From NCBI GenBank assembly GCA_951802425.1, contig OX637802.1, positions 3,162,001-3,226,000 of the forward strand: a stretch of DNA of 64,000 nt, in the 5' to 3' direction. The notes under the pieces were generated by a model. That model did not search any database. It saw nothing but the letters and a program-made list of their open reading frames with translations, and was not told the DNA's origin. Numbering within the stretch: the stretch's first letter is position 1; each line of letters opens with the position of its first letter. Shown here piece after piece: positions 43,091 to 52,827 of this stretch. The DNA comes from Clavaria fumosa (taxonomy: Eukaryota > Basidiomycota > Agaricomycetes > Agaricales > Clavariaceae). The position numbers and the translations under genes are program-made.

Positions 43091-43844
43091 TCAATGCCCA
43101 AGGTAAAGGCCAGGAGCACAAGGCAACAGAGTCTGTTGGAGTTGATCAGAGTTGATCAGATAGCATCAAGGACATTGAGGACAATGGGGACAAAAGCTCA
43201 CAGAAGCTCAGAAGAAAGAGATGATAATTTTAAACTGGAGAACAAAGAGACACATGGGGGTTCCTATACTGCAAGTATAGGTACAGGAACAATTCTGAAA
43301 CAGTGCATATCAAATATCAAGGAGGAGTTTTACCACAAGTGCCTGTGCATAATTGTGGAACATAAAAACAACAATAAGACCATGAGACTTTTCATCACAT
43401 GACTCCCCACACTCCACATGCACTACCCCTCCATCATGTCATGCCCCACATGCTACCCCTCACCCTTGTCACACCACCATGTGATATCCCCATGTCCAAC
43501 CCTGCCTATGACTCATGCACTGTGCCACCCTCTTACCACATGTATGACTCGCCTTCTCCACATGCTTGTGACTTGCTATGAGTCACTCCTTCATAGTATA
43601 TAAGTAATGACAACTGTAACCACAATTGCTTAGGTTGTTACTGCTAATCCAATCACCTCTTTGCTCTTGTCTGGCTGAACATCCCCTGGTTCCCTCAGAC
43701 ACCTGAGAGTCAAAGCTGCTTTTGTTGAGAAAAACATTCCCATGTGTCATGGGCATCCTCCCATTAGTTACCCAGGGAGATGAATGCTGTCAAGGTCCCA
43801 TCAGGCCAGTATACAAAGGTCAGCAAGACCAAAGAAGTAGAGTG
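43091..43844. other. No gene; CCACATG-rich stretch at 43400-43620
   Basis: Lies between the two direct repeats. 43400-43620 has the same pyrimidine/CACATG words as 14050-14300, ending in TATATAAG. No coding content is recognised. Confidence 0.35.
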
Positions 43845-43985
43845 GACTCCAGTTGGAGTCCAAGATTGAGGAAGTGGAGTAGTAGCTATACTGTAGATGT
43901 TAAAATGTAATGGGACTGCAGCCTCAATGTATCTGTTGTGCCACCACATATATACATGTCCATATTTACCAGATCAACACACCCA
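43845..43985 (+). repeat. Direct repeat, right copy (LTR-like)
   Basis: Pairs with 42945-43090. Followed by an AGTCC/GAGTCCAAG-rich stretch and then by Helitron sequence. Confidence 0.6.
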
Positions 43986-44084
43986 GTCCAATCACAGTCC
44001 TGACACAGTCCAGTGGGACTTGGTTCAGAGTCCTGTGGAGTCCAAGGAATCTGACTGGAGTCCGAGGAGTCCAGTGAAGTCCAT

Positions 44085-44733
44085 TGGAATGGGTGGACCA
44101 GTGTAAAGTCTTGTTGTTATGCATCCATCTATAAACAAGCATACAAGATTCTCCAGGGATTCCCTGATGCAGATGAGCATGCAACAATCTGACTCCACAT
44201 TGACCTTGGCCAGGGTCGATGTCGGTATAACCTTCCAACTGCTGATGAGGTCACTGTGATAGTTCCAGGTGATGGTACTCAGGCCACAGACAGTCAAGAC
44301 ATCATCCTTCATAAATGGAACCAAACTCTGCAACATGTCTCTGATGGACATCCAGCATATAGCTGTCTGCATTATGTTCTTTTATTCCCTTATGGTGAAC
44401 ACAGCTGGCACTATGAGATGCATGAACAAAATCCTGAGATTCAAAATCCTAAACATGTCTCACAAACCCACTACTATGCTTACCACATACACACAAGGTG
44501 AACAGAGTTTGGAACCATTTTGTGGGGTGGCTGTCTCTTCCAAGAATGGCTGGTTGATATGTGGGCTTCTGCAGATCAGAATTGCCTTAGCTACCTCAAG
44601 CAAAACCAGCAGAAACTATGAGCCTCTCTCTACTCTGGCCTTGAGGACTCACTCTCCAGTGCCAATGAACCTATGGACCTTCATGAGCTTGGACAGTGGG
44701 TCATCTTCTACCATGAGATCTGTGTATGTATAA
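44085..44733 (+). pseudogene. Helitron replicase/helicase fragment (Helitron-like N domain)
   Basis: Across two frames the plus strand reads YKQAYKILQGFPDADEHATI, then (after a TGA) RYNLPTADEVTVIVPGDGT and HVSDGHPAYSCLHYVLLFPY with GEHSWH, then FQEWLVDMWASADQNCLSYL and GLEDSLSSANEPMDLHELGQ. These are hallmark blocks of the Helitron rolling-circle replicase N-terminal domain (HPAY..L.YVLLFPYGE..W; VD.WA..DQ.RL.Y...NQ). The Rep HUH active site and the helicase domain are not present. Stops and a frameshift make it a relic. Confidence 0.8.
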
Positions 44734-45283
44734 CATGACTTTGGTATATCAAGTTGATCGGCCAAGCCTATACAACTATATCTTGGCTGATGATTGGCTG
44801 GGCCTATAAAAAGGGCATCAGTCAAAATTGGCTAGGCCTTTTGGATAGGGGGTGGACATGTAATGACGACACTACTGAGGAGTGGCTTGTAGCCATATTG
44901 GACTTCAGAGAGGAAAACTACTGGAGTAGTTACTTTGACAGATATGTGAGAAGAGATTTCTATCTGGACACCCCTATGGAATCAGATTATTCAGAGACTG
45001 AGACAGCAGTACTGAGACTGTGAGAGCTGTGCCCATTTGAATTTTGGATTATAGAAGAGGAACAAAGGTTGGCCCCCTACTTCGAGAGACTGCACAGACA
45101 GGAAGAGTGTAGGAGAGAGAACAGATTGAGAGAAGCACTGAGGATTGCCCTGCCAGACTCTGCTACATCTGGAGCTAGATCAGAGTCTAATAGCCCTATC
45201 AACATTAACCCTGATGACCTCAAGGAATATGTGAACTCCAACAACAACAAGCCAGCACCTGAACTGATGCATGTTTTTGTGGA
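44734..45283 (+). pseudogene. Leader/5' ORF region of the decayed chromovirus
   Basis: Contains GGCCTATAAAAAGG (a strong TATA box, at about 44800) and acidic frames (44754-45023, then 45069-45283) ending ELMHVFVEV. The frame continues beyond the later insertion as QTELSFIRYEQFILHD at 50840. The acidic leader and the QTELSFI end resemble the leader in front of the gypsy gag at 14610-14882. I interpret it as the 5' untranslated or leader-ORF part of the old element. Confidence 0.5.
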
Positions 45284-45288
45284 GGTCC
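45284..45288. repeat. Target site duplication GGTCC (left), chromovirus
   Basis: GGTCC precedes the left LTR (45289) and follows the right LTR (50838-50842). Removing the element and one GGTCC joins the two flanks into a continuous reading frame, which supports the boundaries. Confidence 0.9.
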
Positions 45289-45579
45289 TATCAGACTGGG
45301 TCTCACACAACTTAAGCGTAAGGTCATGACGACAATACTAAGATAAGGGGAAAAGAGTACAAAAAAGGAAAAGCGAAAGTACTTATAGCGAACGCTTCGG
45401 CACTTGCCGACTTTCCCACGCTCGGACCCTCAGATCACGTGATGCGCCCAGGCCCCAGGTCATGTGATCTTACATGATTACATAATCCGACCCAGCCACA
45501 GGTCATGTGACCTTCCAACAACCCTCCCCAGTTTCTCCACAACTGCACTTTGGGATGGCTTACATAAGCGATCCTAACA
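45289..45579 (-). repeat. 3' LTR of the young chromovirus (291 bp)
   Basis: Plus-strand ends TATCAGACTGGG and GATCCTAACA; on the element strand TGTTAGGATC...CTGATA. Contains the 11-nt AATACTAAGAT (45334-45344, plus strand) that is complementary on the element strand to the PBS. Confidence 0.95.
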
Positions 45580-45592
45580 TCACCCCCCTCTT
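45580..45592 (-). other. Polypurine tract of the young chromovirus
   Basis: Element-strand AAGAGGGGGGTGA abuts the 3' LTR and overlaps the pol stop region. The decayed relative has AAGAGGGGGCCA before its 3' LTR at 56588. Confidence 0.85.
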
Positions 45593-48500
45593 AAGGCTGG
45601 GCATCCCGACCAGCTAGCTTGGCCTTGTCAGGGTGAGCAAGGAAGAAGTCCCGGAGAAGCAGTGCCACATTGGTGAGGTTCCGTCGTGGCTCCCAAGTGT
45701 TCTCCTCTACAGGGTATCCCAACCACTTCACCAGGTATCTCACTCCACGCCCCACCTTCTTAACATCAAGGATCGCCTCCACATCATACTCCAGGTGGTC
45801 ATCATCAATCGTAGGGGGCGGAGGGGGAGGCAGGTTCTGAGAAGGGAAGGAAGGGGGGTGGTATGGTGTCAACAGCAACTCATTGAAGACCCGATGGATG
45901 CGCCAGGCCCGAGGGAGCTTGAGGCGATACCCAGCAGGTCCCACCTTCTCCTCAACTGCAAAGGGGCCTGCTCTCTTGTTGTCAAGCTTTTTACAGGGCC
46001 GGTCCATCTTCAAGTTTCTAGTATCCAGCCAGACCAGATCTCCCTCAGAGTACTCCCGACTTGGGCGTTTCCCCTTATCGTAGCTCTTCTTCATCGCTGC
46101 CACTGCTTTTTCCATTGCCTCCTTGGCTGCTCTTCGGGACTCCGTGAGCTTAGCCATCCACTCGTCCGCTGCCGGGTTCACCTCAGAAGGTGGCCGGAGC
46201 CCCCCATTCCATGGGTGTCGTCCATAATCGAGGAAGAAAGGTGTCTGCCCTGTCACTGAGTGCTCACGATTATTAAGAGCAAACTCCACAGTGGACAACC
46301 ATTCAGCCCAGTCATCCTGGAGATGGTCCACGTAAGCCCAGAGATAGATCTCCATCTCCTGGTTCGCCCGTTCCGTCTGTCCATCAGTCTGCGGATGAAA
46401 GGCAGTACTTGGATTTGCTTTTACCCGGATCATGGAGTAGAACTCCTTCATGAAGCGGGACACGAACTGGGACCCCCGGTCACTCACAACCTTGTGAGGG
46501 ACTCCATGGTCACGAAACACTCGATCCCGGAGGAGACGCGCCGCTCCAAGTCCTGTGAGGTCGAGCCCGATTGCTTCGAGCAGTGTCCGTTTCGTGAATT
46601 TGTCGACAATAACAAGGATGGCATTATGTCCACGGGAGAGGGGGAGGGGACCGACTATGTCCCATGAGATCACCGACCAGGGACCATCGGGCACCAGATG
46701 GGGGTGCAGTGGGGCAGCACGCTTGGTACGGTCGGGCTTCGTCCGCTGGCATGTCTCACACCCCTGGGCATACCGATCCGCATCTTTTACCATGTCCGGC
46801 CACCAATAACCCTTCACTAGTGCTGCTCTCAACTTCCGGGGCCCAGGGTGTCCAGCAGCGGGGAGGTCATGCTCAAACTCGAGAACAGCCTCACGAGCTC
46901 CTAGGGGGACCCAAGTGACTATCCCCTTTCGCCAGAGTCCAGCACGATCTCGTGTCCACTCATCATCAAGCTCCTCCGGCTTCTGTGTGTGTACCGCACT
47001 ATTTTTCTGGAGTAGCGTCTCCATTTCCGATGTGAATGACACACGGACTTCCGTTTCCAGGAAAACCTGCACTGGTGCATCCTCCTCCACCATCTCTCCA
47101 TAGTCCGGTCTCCGGGAGAGTGCATCTGCCTTTGTATTCGACTTGCCAGTGCGATACTTTATCTCAAAGTCAAAGCACTGGAGCTCTCCAACCCAACAAA
47201 CCTGCCTCGGCTTCAACTTCTGGGGCTTCCGGAAGTACTGGAGGTTTGCATGGTCCGTCCAGATCTCGATCGTCTCCTCTGCTCCAATGAGGTATGCTCG
47301 CCACTCGCGAAGTGCCCGAATCACAGCCAAGAACTCCTTGTCGTACACATTGTAGTTCTTCTCAGCTGCAGTGAGGGCCTTGGAGATATAGTCAACAACT
47401 CTCCAGGTTCCATCCACCTGCTGCTGCGAGAGCACTCCACCAGTTGCCAAGTTGCTTGCATCTGTCTCTACCTTCCATCTCCCTTTGTCCTGAGGCAGAG
47501 CCAAGACTGGGGCCGATACAAGTGCCTGGCGGAGATCTCGGAAGGCTGCTTCCTCCTCCTCCTCCCATTTCCACGGAACATTCCCAGTCAGCCGGAAGAG
47601 TGGCTTTGCCCGGGCAGAAAGATTCGGGATGTGCCGGCGGAGGTAGTTCAGCATCCCATTGAACCTCTGGACATCCTTCACATTCTTAGGACGTGGCCAA
47701 TCTCGGACTGCCGCACCCTTGGCCAGATCATGCTCTAGTCTGTTGTGGGAGATCTTCATCCCCAGGAAGATGATCTCACTCTTCTCAAACTCGCATTTAC
47801 TGAGTTTGAGACACAACCCATTCTCTCCAAACTTCCTCAAGACCCGATCCATCCAGTACCGGTGTGTAGCCAAGTCCTCTGCAAACACAATGACATCATC
47901 CACATAGGCCCTCACATGTCCTCCTGCAATCTCCTCCCTCAACACATGATTCATGAAGCGTTGGAAGGTGGCAGGGGCATTCTGCAGTCCAAACCACATG
48001 ACAGCTGGTTCGAAGAGTCCACGGGGTGTCAGGAAGGCGCAGCGGTGCTGGTGCTCGGGCCAGACCTGCATAGATGGGAAACCTCCTTTTGCATCAATCT
48101 TAGAGTAGATCGACGCTCCTTTAAGCACATCCACTGTGTCTCGGATGCGGGGAAGGGGGTACTTGTCCTTGATCAGGTGTGCATTCAGCCTCGAGTAGTC
48201 GATGATTGGCCGCAGTTTGTCCTTCTCATGTTTGAAGAAGAAGGGGCTGGCATACGGGGATTTCGAGGGCCGGATTCGTCCAGAAGCAAGCTGCTCATCC
48301 ACCCAACGGTTCATCTCCACCATCTCCTGCCGTGTCAAAGAATACAGCTTGGAGGAGAGGTGCTCAGGGTCCTTTTTGAATTCGATCTTAATATCGAAGT
48401 CTGGCCAGGAGCGGGGAAGTTCATCCCACTTCGCTTCACTAAACACCAAAGGGTAGCGGCTGGGCCAATCGGGGGTAGGGCCAGAGTTGGGAAAACGGGT

Positions 48501-49373
48501 GTCCAGAATACTCATGGATGCGAGGGTACTCGTTTTCAGGGGTGCAGGGGCTCGAGGGGATGGGGAACACTGTGGGGGGCAGCGGGTAAGGCTCAGCTCT
48601 GCCTTCTGCCAGTCAATATCCGGGTTGTGCCGCTTGAGCCAGTCATGCCCAAGGATGACCTTGTGGGACTGGGTCTTTCCCAGCAGAAAGTGGATCCGCT
48701 CCTGGTGGTCACCAACTCTCACCAGCACCTCTATCCCATACCGGACCTTTCCATTCCTGTTCTGTGTCCCATCCACATTATACATGGTGATTGGGTTCAG
48801 CAGGAGAGATGGCTCCAGTCCCACTCCTTTCGCCCACTCCAAATCCATGAAGCAGTTGGTGCACCCTGAGTCGACAAGGGCCTTCATTGTAGTCCCTTTG
48901 CCAGTGCTGAAAGCCTCCAAGTGCACCTGGATGGCTAGCTCTCGTGGCACATGTTTCCGCACTTCTGGCCGCACTCTGGTTAGGCGCTCTGCCAGTCTCA
49001 CTTCCTCCTTCACCTCAGCCCCAATTCGGGTATGTCTCCGCTGCAAGATAGTATATCGGGGTATACTTGCAGCAGGCACAGGGACGGAAAGGGGGCTGGC
49101 ACACTTCTTCTCCCCAGTGGGAGTCCTCCTCTCTCTCTCACACAGCTCTATGCAGGCTCGGAGCCGTGCAATCTCTTTCTCATATCCCTCCACCATTTGG
49201 GGGGCACATGGTGCTGCCCGGGTTTGGGCCCTTGGGGCCTGCAGACGCGTATCAGGCAGGGGGCAGAAACGGACAGCATGGCCAGTCTGGTGGCATCGGA
49301 AACAACATCTCTCATCAGCAGGGGCCCATCCTCGGGCCATGGCCACATCTGGAGTACACAGCAGAGGGGTCAC
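45591..49373 (-). CDS. Chromovirus pol polyprotein (1260-codon open frame)
   Basis: Domains in order: CCHC knuckle CCFRCHQTGHAVRFC (about residues 22-36); aspartic protease LVDSGCTNCFMD (about 165-178); RT with KLRPIIDYSRLNAHLIKDKY and the catalytic YVDDVIVFA (about 500); RNase H with ETDASNLATGGVL, YDKEFLAVIRALREW and DHANLQYF; integrase with HDLPAAGHPGPRK...CETCQRTK zinc module, DIVGPLP, SDRGSQFVSRFMKEF and FHPQTDGQTERANQEME for the DDE residues; and a C-terminal chromodomain (DVKKVGRGVRYLVKWLGYPV, EENTWEPRRNL). The chromodomain directs integration to marked chromatin in this group. The frame is complete and motif-perfect, so the enzymes may be active if expressed. It is in the same frame as the gag upstream, separated by a TGA at 49380-49382. 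Confidence 0.97.
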   Translation of the reverse strand: MTPLLCTPDVAMARGWAPADERCCFRCHQTGHAVRFCPLPDTRLQAPRAQTRAAPCAPQMVEGYEKEIARLRACIELCERERRTPTGEKKCASPLSVPVPAASIPRYTILQRRHTRIGAEVKEEVRLAERLTRVRPEVRKHVPRELAIQVHLEAFSTGKGTTMKALVDSGCTNCFMDLEWAKGVGLEPSLLLNPITMYNVDGTQNRNGKVRYGIEVLVRVGDHQERIHFLLGKTQSHKVILGHDWLKRHNPDIDWQKAELSLTRCPPQCSPSPRAPAPLKTSTLASMSILDTRFPNSGPTPDWPSRYPLVFSEAKWDELPRSWPDFDIKIEFKKDPEHLSSKLYSLTRQEMVEMNRWVDEQLASGRIRPSKSPYASPFFFKHEKDKLRPIIDYSRLNAHLIKDKYPLPRIRDTVDVLKGASIYSKIDAKGGFPSMQVWPEHQHRCAFLTPRGLFEPAVMWFGLQNAPATFQRFMNHVLREEIAGGHVRAYVDDVIVFAEDLATHRYWMDRVLRKFGENGLCLKLSKCEFEKSEIIFLGMKISHNRLEHDLAKGAAVRDWPRPKNVKDVQRFNGMLNYLRRHIPNLSARAKPLFRLTGNVPWKWEEEEEAAFRDLRQALVSAPVLALPQDKGRWKVETDASNLATGGVLSQQQVDGTWRVVDYISKALTAAEKNYNVYDKEFLAVIRALREWRAYLIGAEETIEIWTDHANLQYFRKPQKLKPRQVCWVGELQCFDFEIKYRTGKSNTKADALSRRPDYGEMVEEDAPVQVFLETEVRVSFTSEMETLLQKNSAVHTQKPEELDDEWTRDRAGLWRKGIVTWVPLGAREAVLEFEHDLPAAGHPGPRKLRAALVKGYWWPDMVKDADRYAQGCETCQRTKPDRTKRAAPLHPHLVPDGPWSVISWDIVGPLPLSRGHNAILVIVDKFTKRTLLEAIGLDLTGLGAARLLRDRVFRDHGVPHKVVSDRGSQFVSRFMKEFYSMIRVKANPSTAFHPQTDGQTERANQEMEIYLWAYVDHLQDDWAEWLSTVEFALNNREHSVTGQTPFFLDYGRHPWNGGLRPPSEVNPAADEWMAKLTESRRAAKEAMEKAVAAMKKSYDKGKRPSREYSEGDLVWLDTRNLKMDRPCKKLDNKRAGPFAVEEKVGPAGYRLKLPRAWRIHRVFNELLLTPYHPPSFPSQNLPPPPPPTIDDDHLEYDVEAILDVKKVGRGVRYLVKWLGYPVEENTWEPRRNLTNVALLLRDFFLAHPDKAKLAGRDAQP

Positions 49374-49379
49374 AAGAGG

Positions 49380-49979
49380 TCACGAAACGGTCACGGCAGG
49401 TCGCGGTAGGGTCGTGGTGGGTCGCGGTGTCCGTTCCGTGAGTATCCCATCCAGTCGCCTTTGCTGGGCATCAAGCCTCTCAGCCAGCACCTTCCATTCT
49501 CCATATGTCTCTGGCATTGGGGAGACACCATAGATTCTCTCCACCAACCTCCTACTCAGGTTCAACTCCAGCCAATGGACTAGGATTCCTGAGTCCTTCT
49601 CTGCACTCAACTTCGCCCGTTGGAACAGCGTCTCGAATTTCGCGAAGAACTCTGGTGCTGTCATGGCACCCTGTTTCAGCCCTGCAATATCGGCAAGGGC
49701 AGTCGCACAGTCATTCAGGTCATCGAATGCGCGCTTCATCTCCTCCACAAACTCTGCCCAGGTTCTGGCCTCGCCACTACCCAGGATCTCTTCTGCCTTC
49801 ATATTTGCCCATTCTGCAGTGAATCCATCTCCAACAATTTTGCTCAGAGCAAAGAGGACCTTCACCAGGTCCACAGCATAGGTAGTCGGGTTCGCCATAA
49901 ACAGGAGGCGAAGGGATCAGAGGAACGTATGGAAGTTCCTTTTCTGCCCATCAAAGGGGGCAACGGCTAGGTCCAGCAT
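49380..49979 (-). CDS. Chromovirus gag, with one in-frame TGA
   Basis: The likely start is ATG 49977-49979 (MLDLAVAPFDG). A TGA at 49917-49919 interrupts the expected FL(R)SLRLLF pattern; after it the frame 49380-49898 gives a typical gypsy capsid (NPTTYAVDLVKVLFALSKIV, EWANMKAEEI, FFAKFETLFQRAKLS, LELNLSRRLVERIYG). It ends at TGA 49380-49382, beyond which the pol frame continues without a shift. Both stops could be CGA-to-TGA changes, or the second could be read through. Confidence 0.85.
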
Positions 49980-50535
49980 TCTATAGCACTGTAAAATAAA
50001 ATTCCGGGCCTTCAGCACTCAGGATTTCTTCGATCTCTTAACAGTCCTGTCCTCTCAGGCTGCTCTTCTAGGTACTTATGTACCTATAGAACTCTTATTC
50101 TATGAATCTTTTGTTAACGTGGGGCACGAATGGTATCCCAGGTGGTCACTCCACAACTCCTAATGAGTTGCCCGTGTGCCCTTCTGACAATGGTCACAGA
50201 GCAAGGGCTCTGTCCACTGGACCAGGAAACTACAGAAGACTATGTAGGGGCTTTCCTTGCCCTGTACACTAAGCGATTCACTGGTACGTAGCTGTAAAAT
50301 AGAGATCCGGGCCTTTGGCACTCGGTATCACTTGGGGAGGGTCACAGTTGACTTCCTCTGGGTCTGGTCACGTGTATGTACACACAGTAAAAATTTCACG
50401 CAGTTCTGTTACACACTGCGGGCAGGGTAAAGAAGAAGAGGATGATAGGGGCTGAGCTGTGACAACGTGTCACAGTTTGAGATTAAGGGTCCAGGCTAGC
50501 CGGGTTAGGACACGGGGCTAGGGCGGACGGGCGGA
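49980..50535 (-). other. 5' leader of the young chromovirus
   Basis: Non-coding leader between PBS and gag. It contains a diverged direct repeat: AAGGCCCGGAATTTTATTTTACAG (element strand; 20-mer core GGCCCGGAATTTTATTTTAC at about 49990) and GGCCCGGATCTCTATTTTAC at about 50290. A patch at 50170-50230 looks superficially tRNA-like but lacks a B box. Confidence 0.6.
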
Positions 50536-50546
50536 TCTTAGTATTA
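50536..50546 (-). other. Self-complementary primer binding site of the chromovirus
   Basis: One base inside the 5' LTR the element strand reads AATACTAAGAT. Its exact reverse complement ATCTTAGTATT lies in the LTR (50592-50602 and 45334-45344 on the plus strand as AATACTAAGAT), downstream of a TATA-like CTATAAGTA. No match to a tRNA 3' end with TGG is seen. This is the arrangement of Tf1-type self-primed elements, whose mRNA 5' end anneals to an 11-nt PBS. Confidence 0.65.
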
Positions 50547-50547
50547 T

Positions 50548-50837
50548 ATCAGACTGGGTCTCACACAACTTAAGCGTAAGGTCATGACGACAATACTAAG
50601 ATAAGGGGAAAAGAGTACAAAAAAGGAAAAGCGAAAGTACTTATAGCGAACGCTTCGGCACTTGCCGACTTTCCCACGCTCGGACCCTCGGATCACGTGA
50701 TGCGCCCAGGCCCCAGGTCATGTGATCTTACATGATTACATAATCCGACCCAGCCACAGGTCATGTGACCTTCCAACAACCCTCCCCAGTTTCTCCACAA
50801 CTGCACTTTGGGATGGCTTACATAAGCGATCCTAACA
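50548..50837 (-). repeat. 5' LTR of the young chromovirus (290 bp)
   Basis: Same ends as 45289-45579. Differs from it by a missing G at about 50580 and by G for A in CCTCGGATCACG, a CpG site. Confidence 0.95.
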
Positions 50838-50842
50838 GGTCC
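50838..50842. repeat. Target site duplication GGTCC (right), chromovirus
   Basis: Second copy of the 5-bp target duplication; pairs with 45284-45288. Confidence 0.9.
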
Positions 50843-50876
50843 AGACAGAACTTAGCTTCATCAGATATGAGCAGTT

Positions 50877-51960
50877 CATCCTCCATGACTACTGCCCCAT
50901 TGCCTTCATCTGTTGACCCATCAACCCCATCCCCCCCCAGCACTGCCAGTTCATACCAAGCCCCCTGTAGACTTTGCAACTTTAGACAAGTGCCTAGTCT
51001 GACCAGCACCGTTACCACCACCACCACAGCCACCCACGACTCTGGAACTGCAACCCCAACCTGCAAGTCCATTGCTGCCCACACCCTCACTGCCGCCCAA
51101 GCCTGAGCCTGAAATGGCTGACATTGTTCCCAGAGCCCAAATGCCAAGGCTGGACCTAGCCATTACCCCTTTTGATGGACCTTCCTTAGGTCCCTCCAAT
51201 TACAGTTCCTGGGCAACCAGGGACTATACGCTGCAGACCTCAACAAGATTCTATTTGCATTGAGCAAGATTACTGGGGATGGGTTTGCTGCAGAGTGGGC
51301 AAACATGAGAGCTGATGAGATCCTGAATACTGGAGTAGTAGGAACCTGGGATGCATTCATCATGGACTTGAGGAGGGCCTTTGATGACCCAAACATTACT
51401 GCAACCACCTTGAATGACATTGCCAAGCTGAAGCAGGGTCCGCTAGAGGCAGCAGAATTCTTTGCACAATTTGAAACATTGATGCACAAGGCCAATCTGG
51501 ACCCGAATGGGGATTCAGACATCCTAGTACACTGGTTGGAGCTGAACTTAAACCAAAGGCTCACTACCCACATCTATGGTGTCAATCCGATGCCAACTAC
51601 CTATGTTGAGTGGAAAGGCTTGGTAGAAAGGCTGGACACCCAACAGAGGAGACTTGATGCAATTGTGCATGAGCAGAACACAGGTTGTCCTGCCCAGCCC
51701 CAGCCCCAACAATTCCACCCACTCCCAACACCCCCATGCTATCCGATTCCGGTGCCCCCCCAACCCACACCTTGCTTCCCTTCTGCCCCGCAGCAGCAGC
51801 AACGTGCTCCTGCTCCACAGGTCTTGCCCTGTCCCGCTGGTGCTGGTGACTGGATGATCATGGACCAGATGCATGCTCCTGCTGCTGAGCGTTGATGCTT
51901 CTGCTGTGGCCAGGTTGGCCACATTGCCTGAAACTGCCACCTCCCAGACACATGTCCTTA
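50877..51960 (+). pseudogene. Old chromovirus gag and knuckle
   Basis: Starts at ATG 50877 (Ser/Thr/Pro-rich), then in a second frame MPRLDLAITPFDG, and in a third (51260-51895) the capsid: LSKITGDGFAAEWANMRADE, AAEFFAQFETLMHKANLDPN, NQRLTTHIYGVNPMP. The knuckle CFCCGQVGHIA(stop)NCHLP follows, with TGA 51929-51931 where the young copy has arginine. Confidence 0.85.
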
Positions 51961-52379
51961 TGTCCTGAGGCTGCAGGTTCGTGCGATGGCCCCTGCACAG
52001 ATGGAAGTGGAAGAATACGAGAATGAGTTGGCATTGCTTTGTGATTGGCTCACAATTTATGAAAGAGAGAGGCAGACAGCTGGTGCCCAGGTGGCCCAGC
52101 AACAACAACAACAGCAGTGTCCCCTGGCTCCTACACAGGAGCAGGATTTTGGAAGAGAGACAGAGTAACTCTGAACTTATGTCTCTATAATAGTACAAGC
52201 CATGTCCCCACCCCCACCCCTGTATCCATAGCAAGTATACCCAAATATATGATCTTGCAATGGAGACATGCCTGGAGTGAGAGCAAGGCTGAGGACAAGA
52301 ATAGTGAAAAAGTGAAAAATACTGAAATACTGAAAGCAACTATCAGTATCTTGGAAGAAAAACCAAAAAGACAAAAGTG

Positions 52380-52825
52380 AGACCTGACTCTGCTAGTTCA
52401 CTTTGAGACCCTTACCACAGCACAGTGGGGGAGTGCTAAGGTCCTGATAGACTCAGGATGCACTAACTGTTTCATGGACCTTACCTGGTGCAAAGACCTT
52501 GGACTGGAACCAGTACCCCTGCTGATGCCAATCAAAGTATATAATGTGGATGGTTCACTAAACAAGGATAGTCCTATCAAGTATGGGATCGACCTTATCC
52601 TGGTGATAGAGGACCACCAAGAATGGATTCATTTCTTACTTGGCACAGTGAAGTCACACAAAGTCATATTGGGACATGACTGGCTCTTGAAACACAATCC
52701 TGATATTGACTCAGCTCTGGGGAAGGTATCCTTCAAATGCTGCCCCCAAAATTGCTTCCCATCCTCTGGGTGTGATCACAGGTACCACTACCCCAAAACC
52801 GGTGAGTTGCTGGCAGTGACTACAA
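52380..52825 (+). pseudogene. Old chromovirus protease
   Basis: LIDSGCTNCFMDLTWCKDLG contains the D-S-G active site; KVILGHDWLLKHNPDID marks the end of the domain. The frame is interrupted at 52828 by a TIR element. Confidence 0.85.
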
Positions 52826-52827
52826 TA

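Larger units (their letters stand above)
45289..50837 (-). mobile_element. Young Ty3/gypsy chromovirus, full length
   Basis: LTRs 45289-45579 and 50548-50837 are near identical: I find one substitution (CAGATCACG versus CGGATCACG) and one single-base indel. A 5-bp GGTCC duplication flanks them. The minus strand carries gag, knuckle, protease, RT, RNase H, integrase and chromodomain in one frame (49979 to 45591) interrupted by only two TGA codons. CpG content is high. Recent insertion is therefore likely. The element sits in the leader of an older, related, decayed chromovirus. Confidence 0.97.

Noticed and set aside
47745..49533. 374- and 348-codon frames on the plus strand
   Set aside because: Antisense to the intact chromovirus pol and gag; no recognisable domain.
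50170..50230. tRNA gene in the chromovirus leader
   Set aside because: TGGTCCAGTGGACAGAGC resembles an A box and anticodon stem, but there is no B box or acceptor stem.
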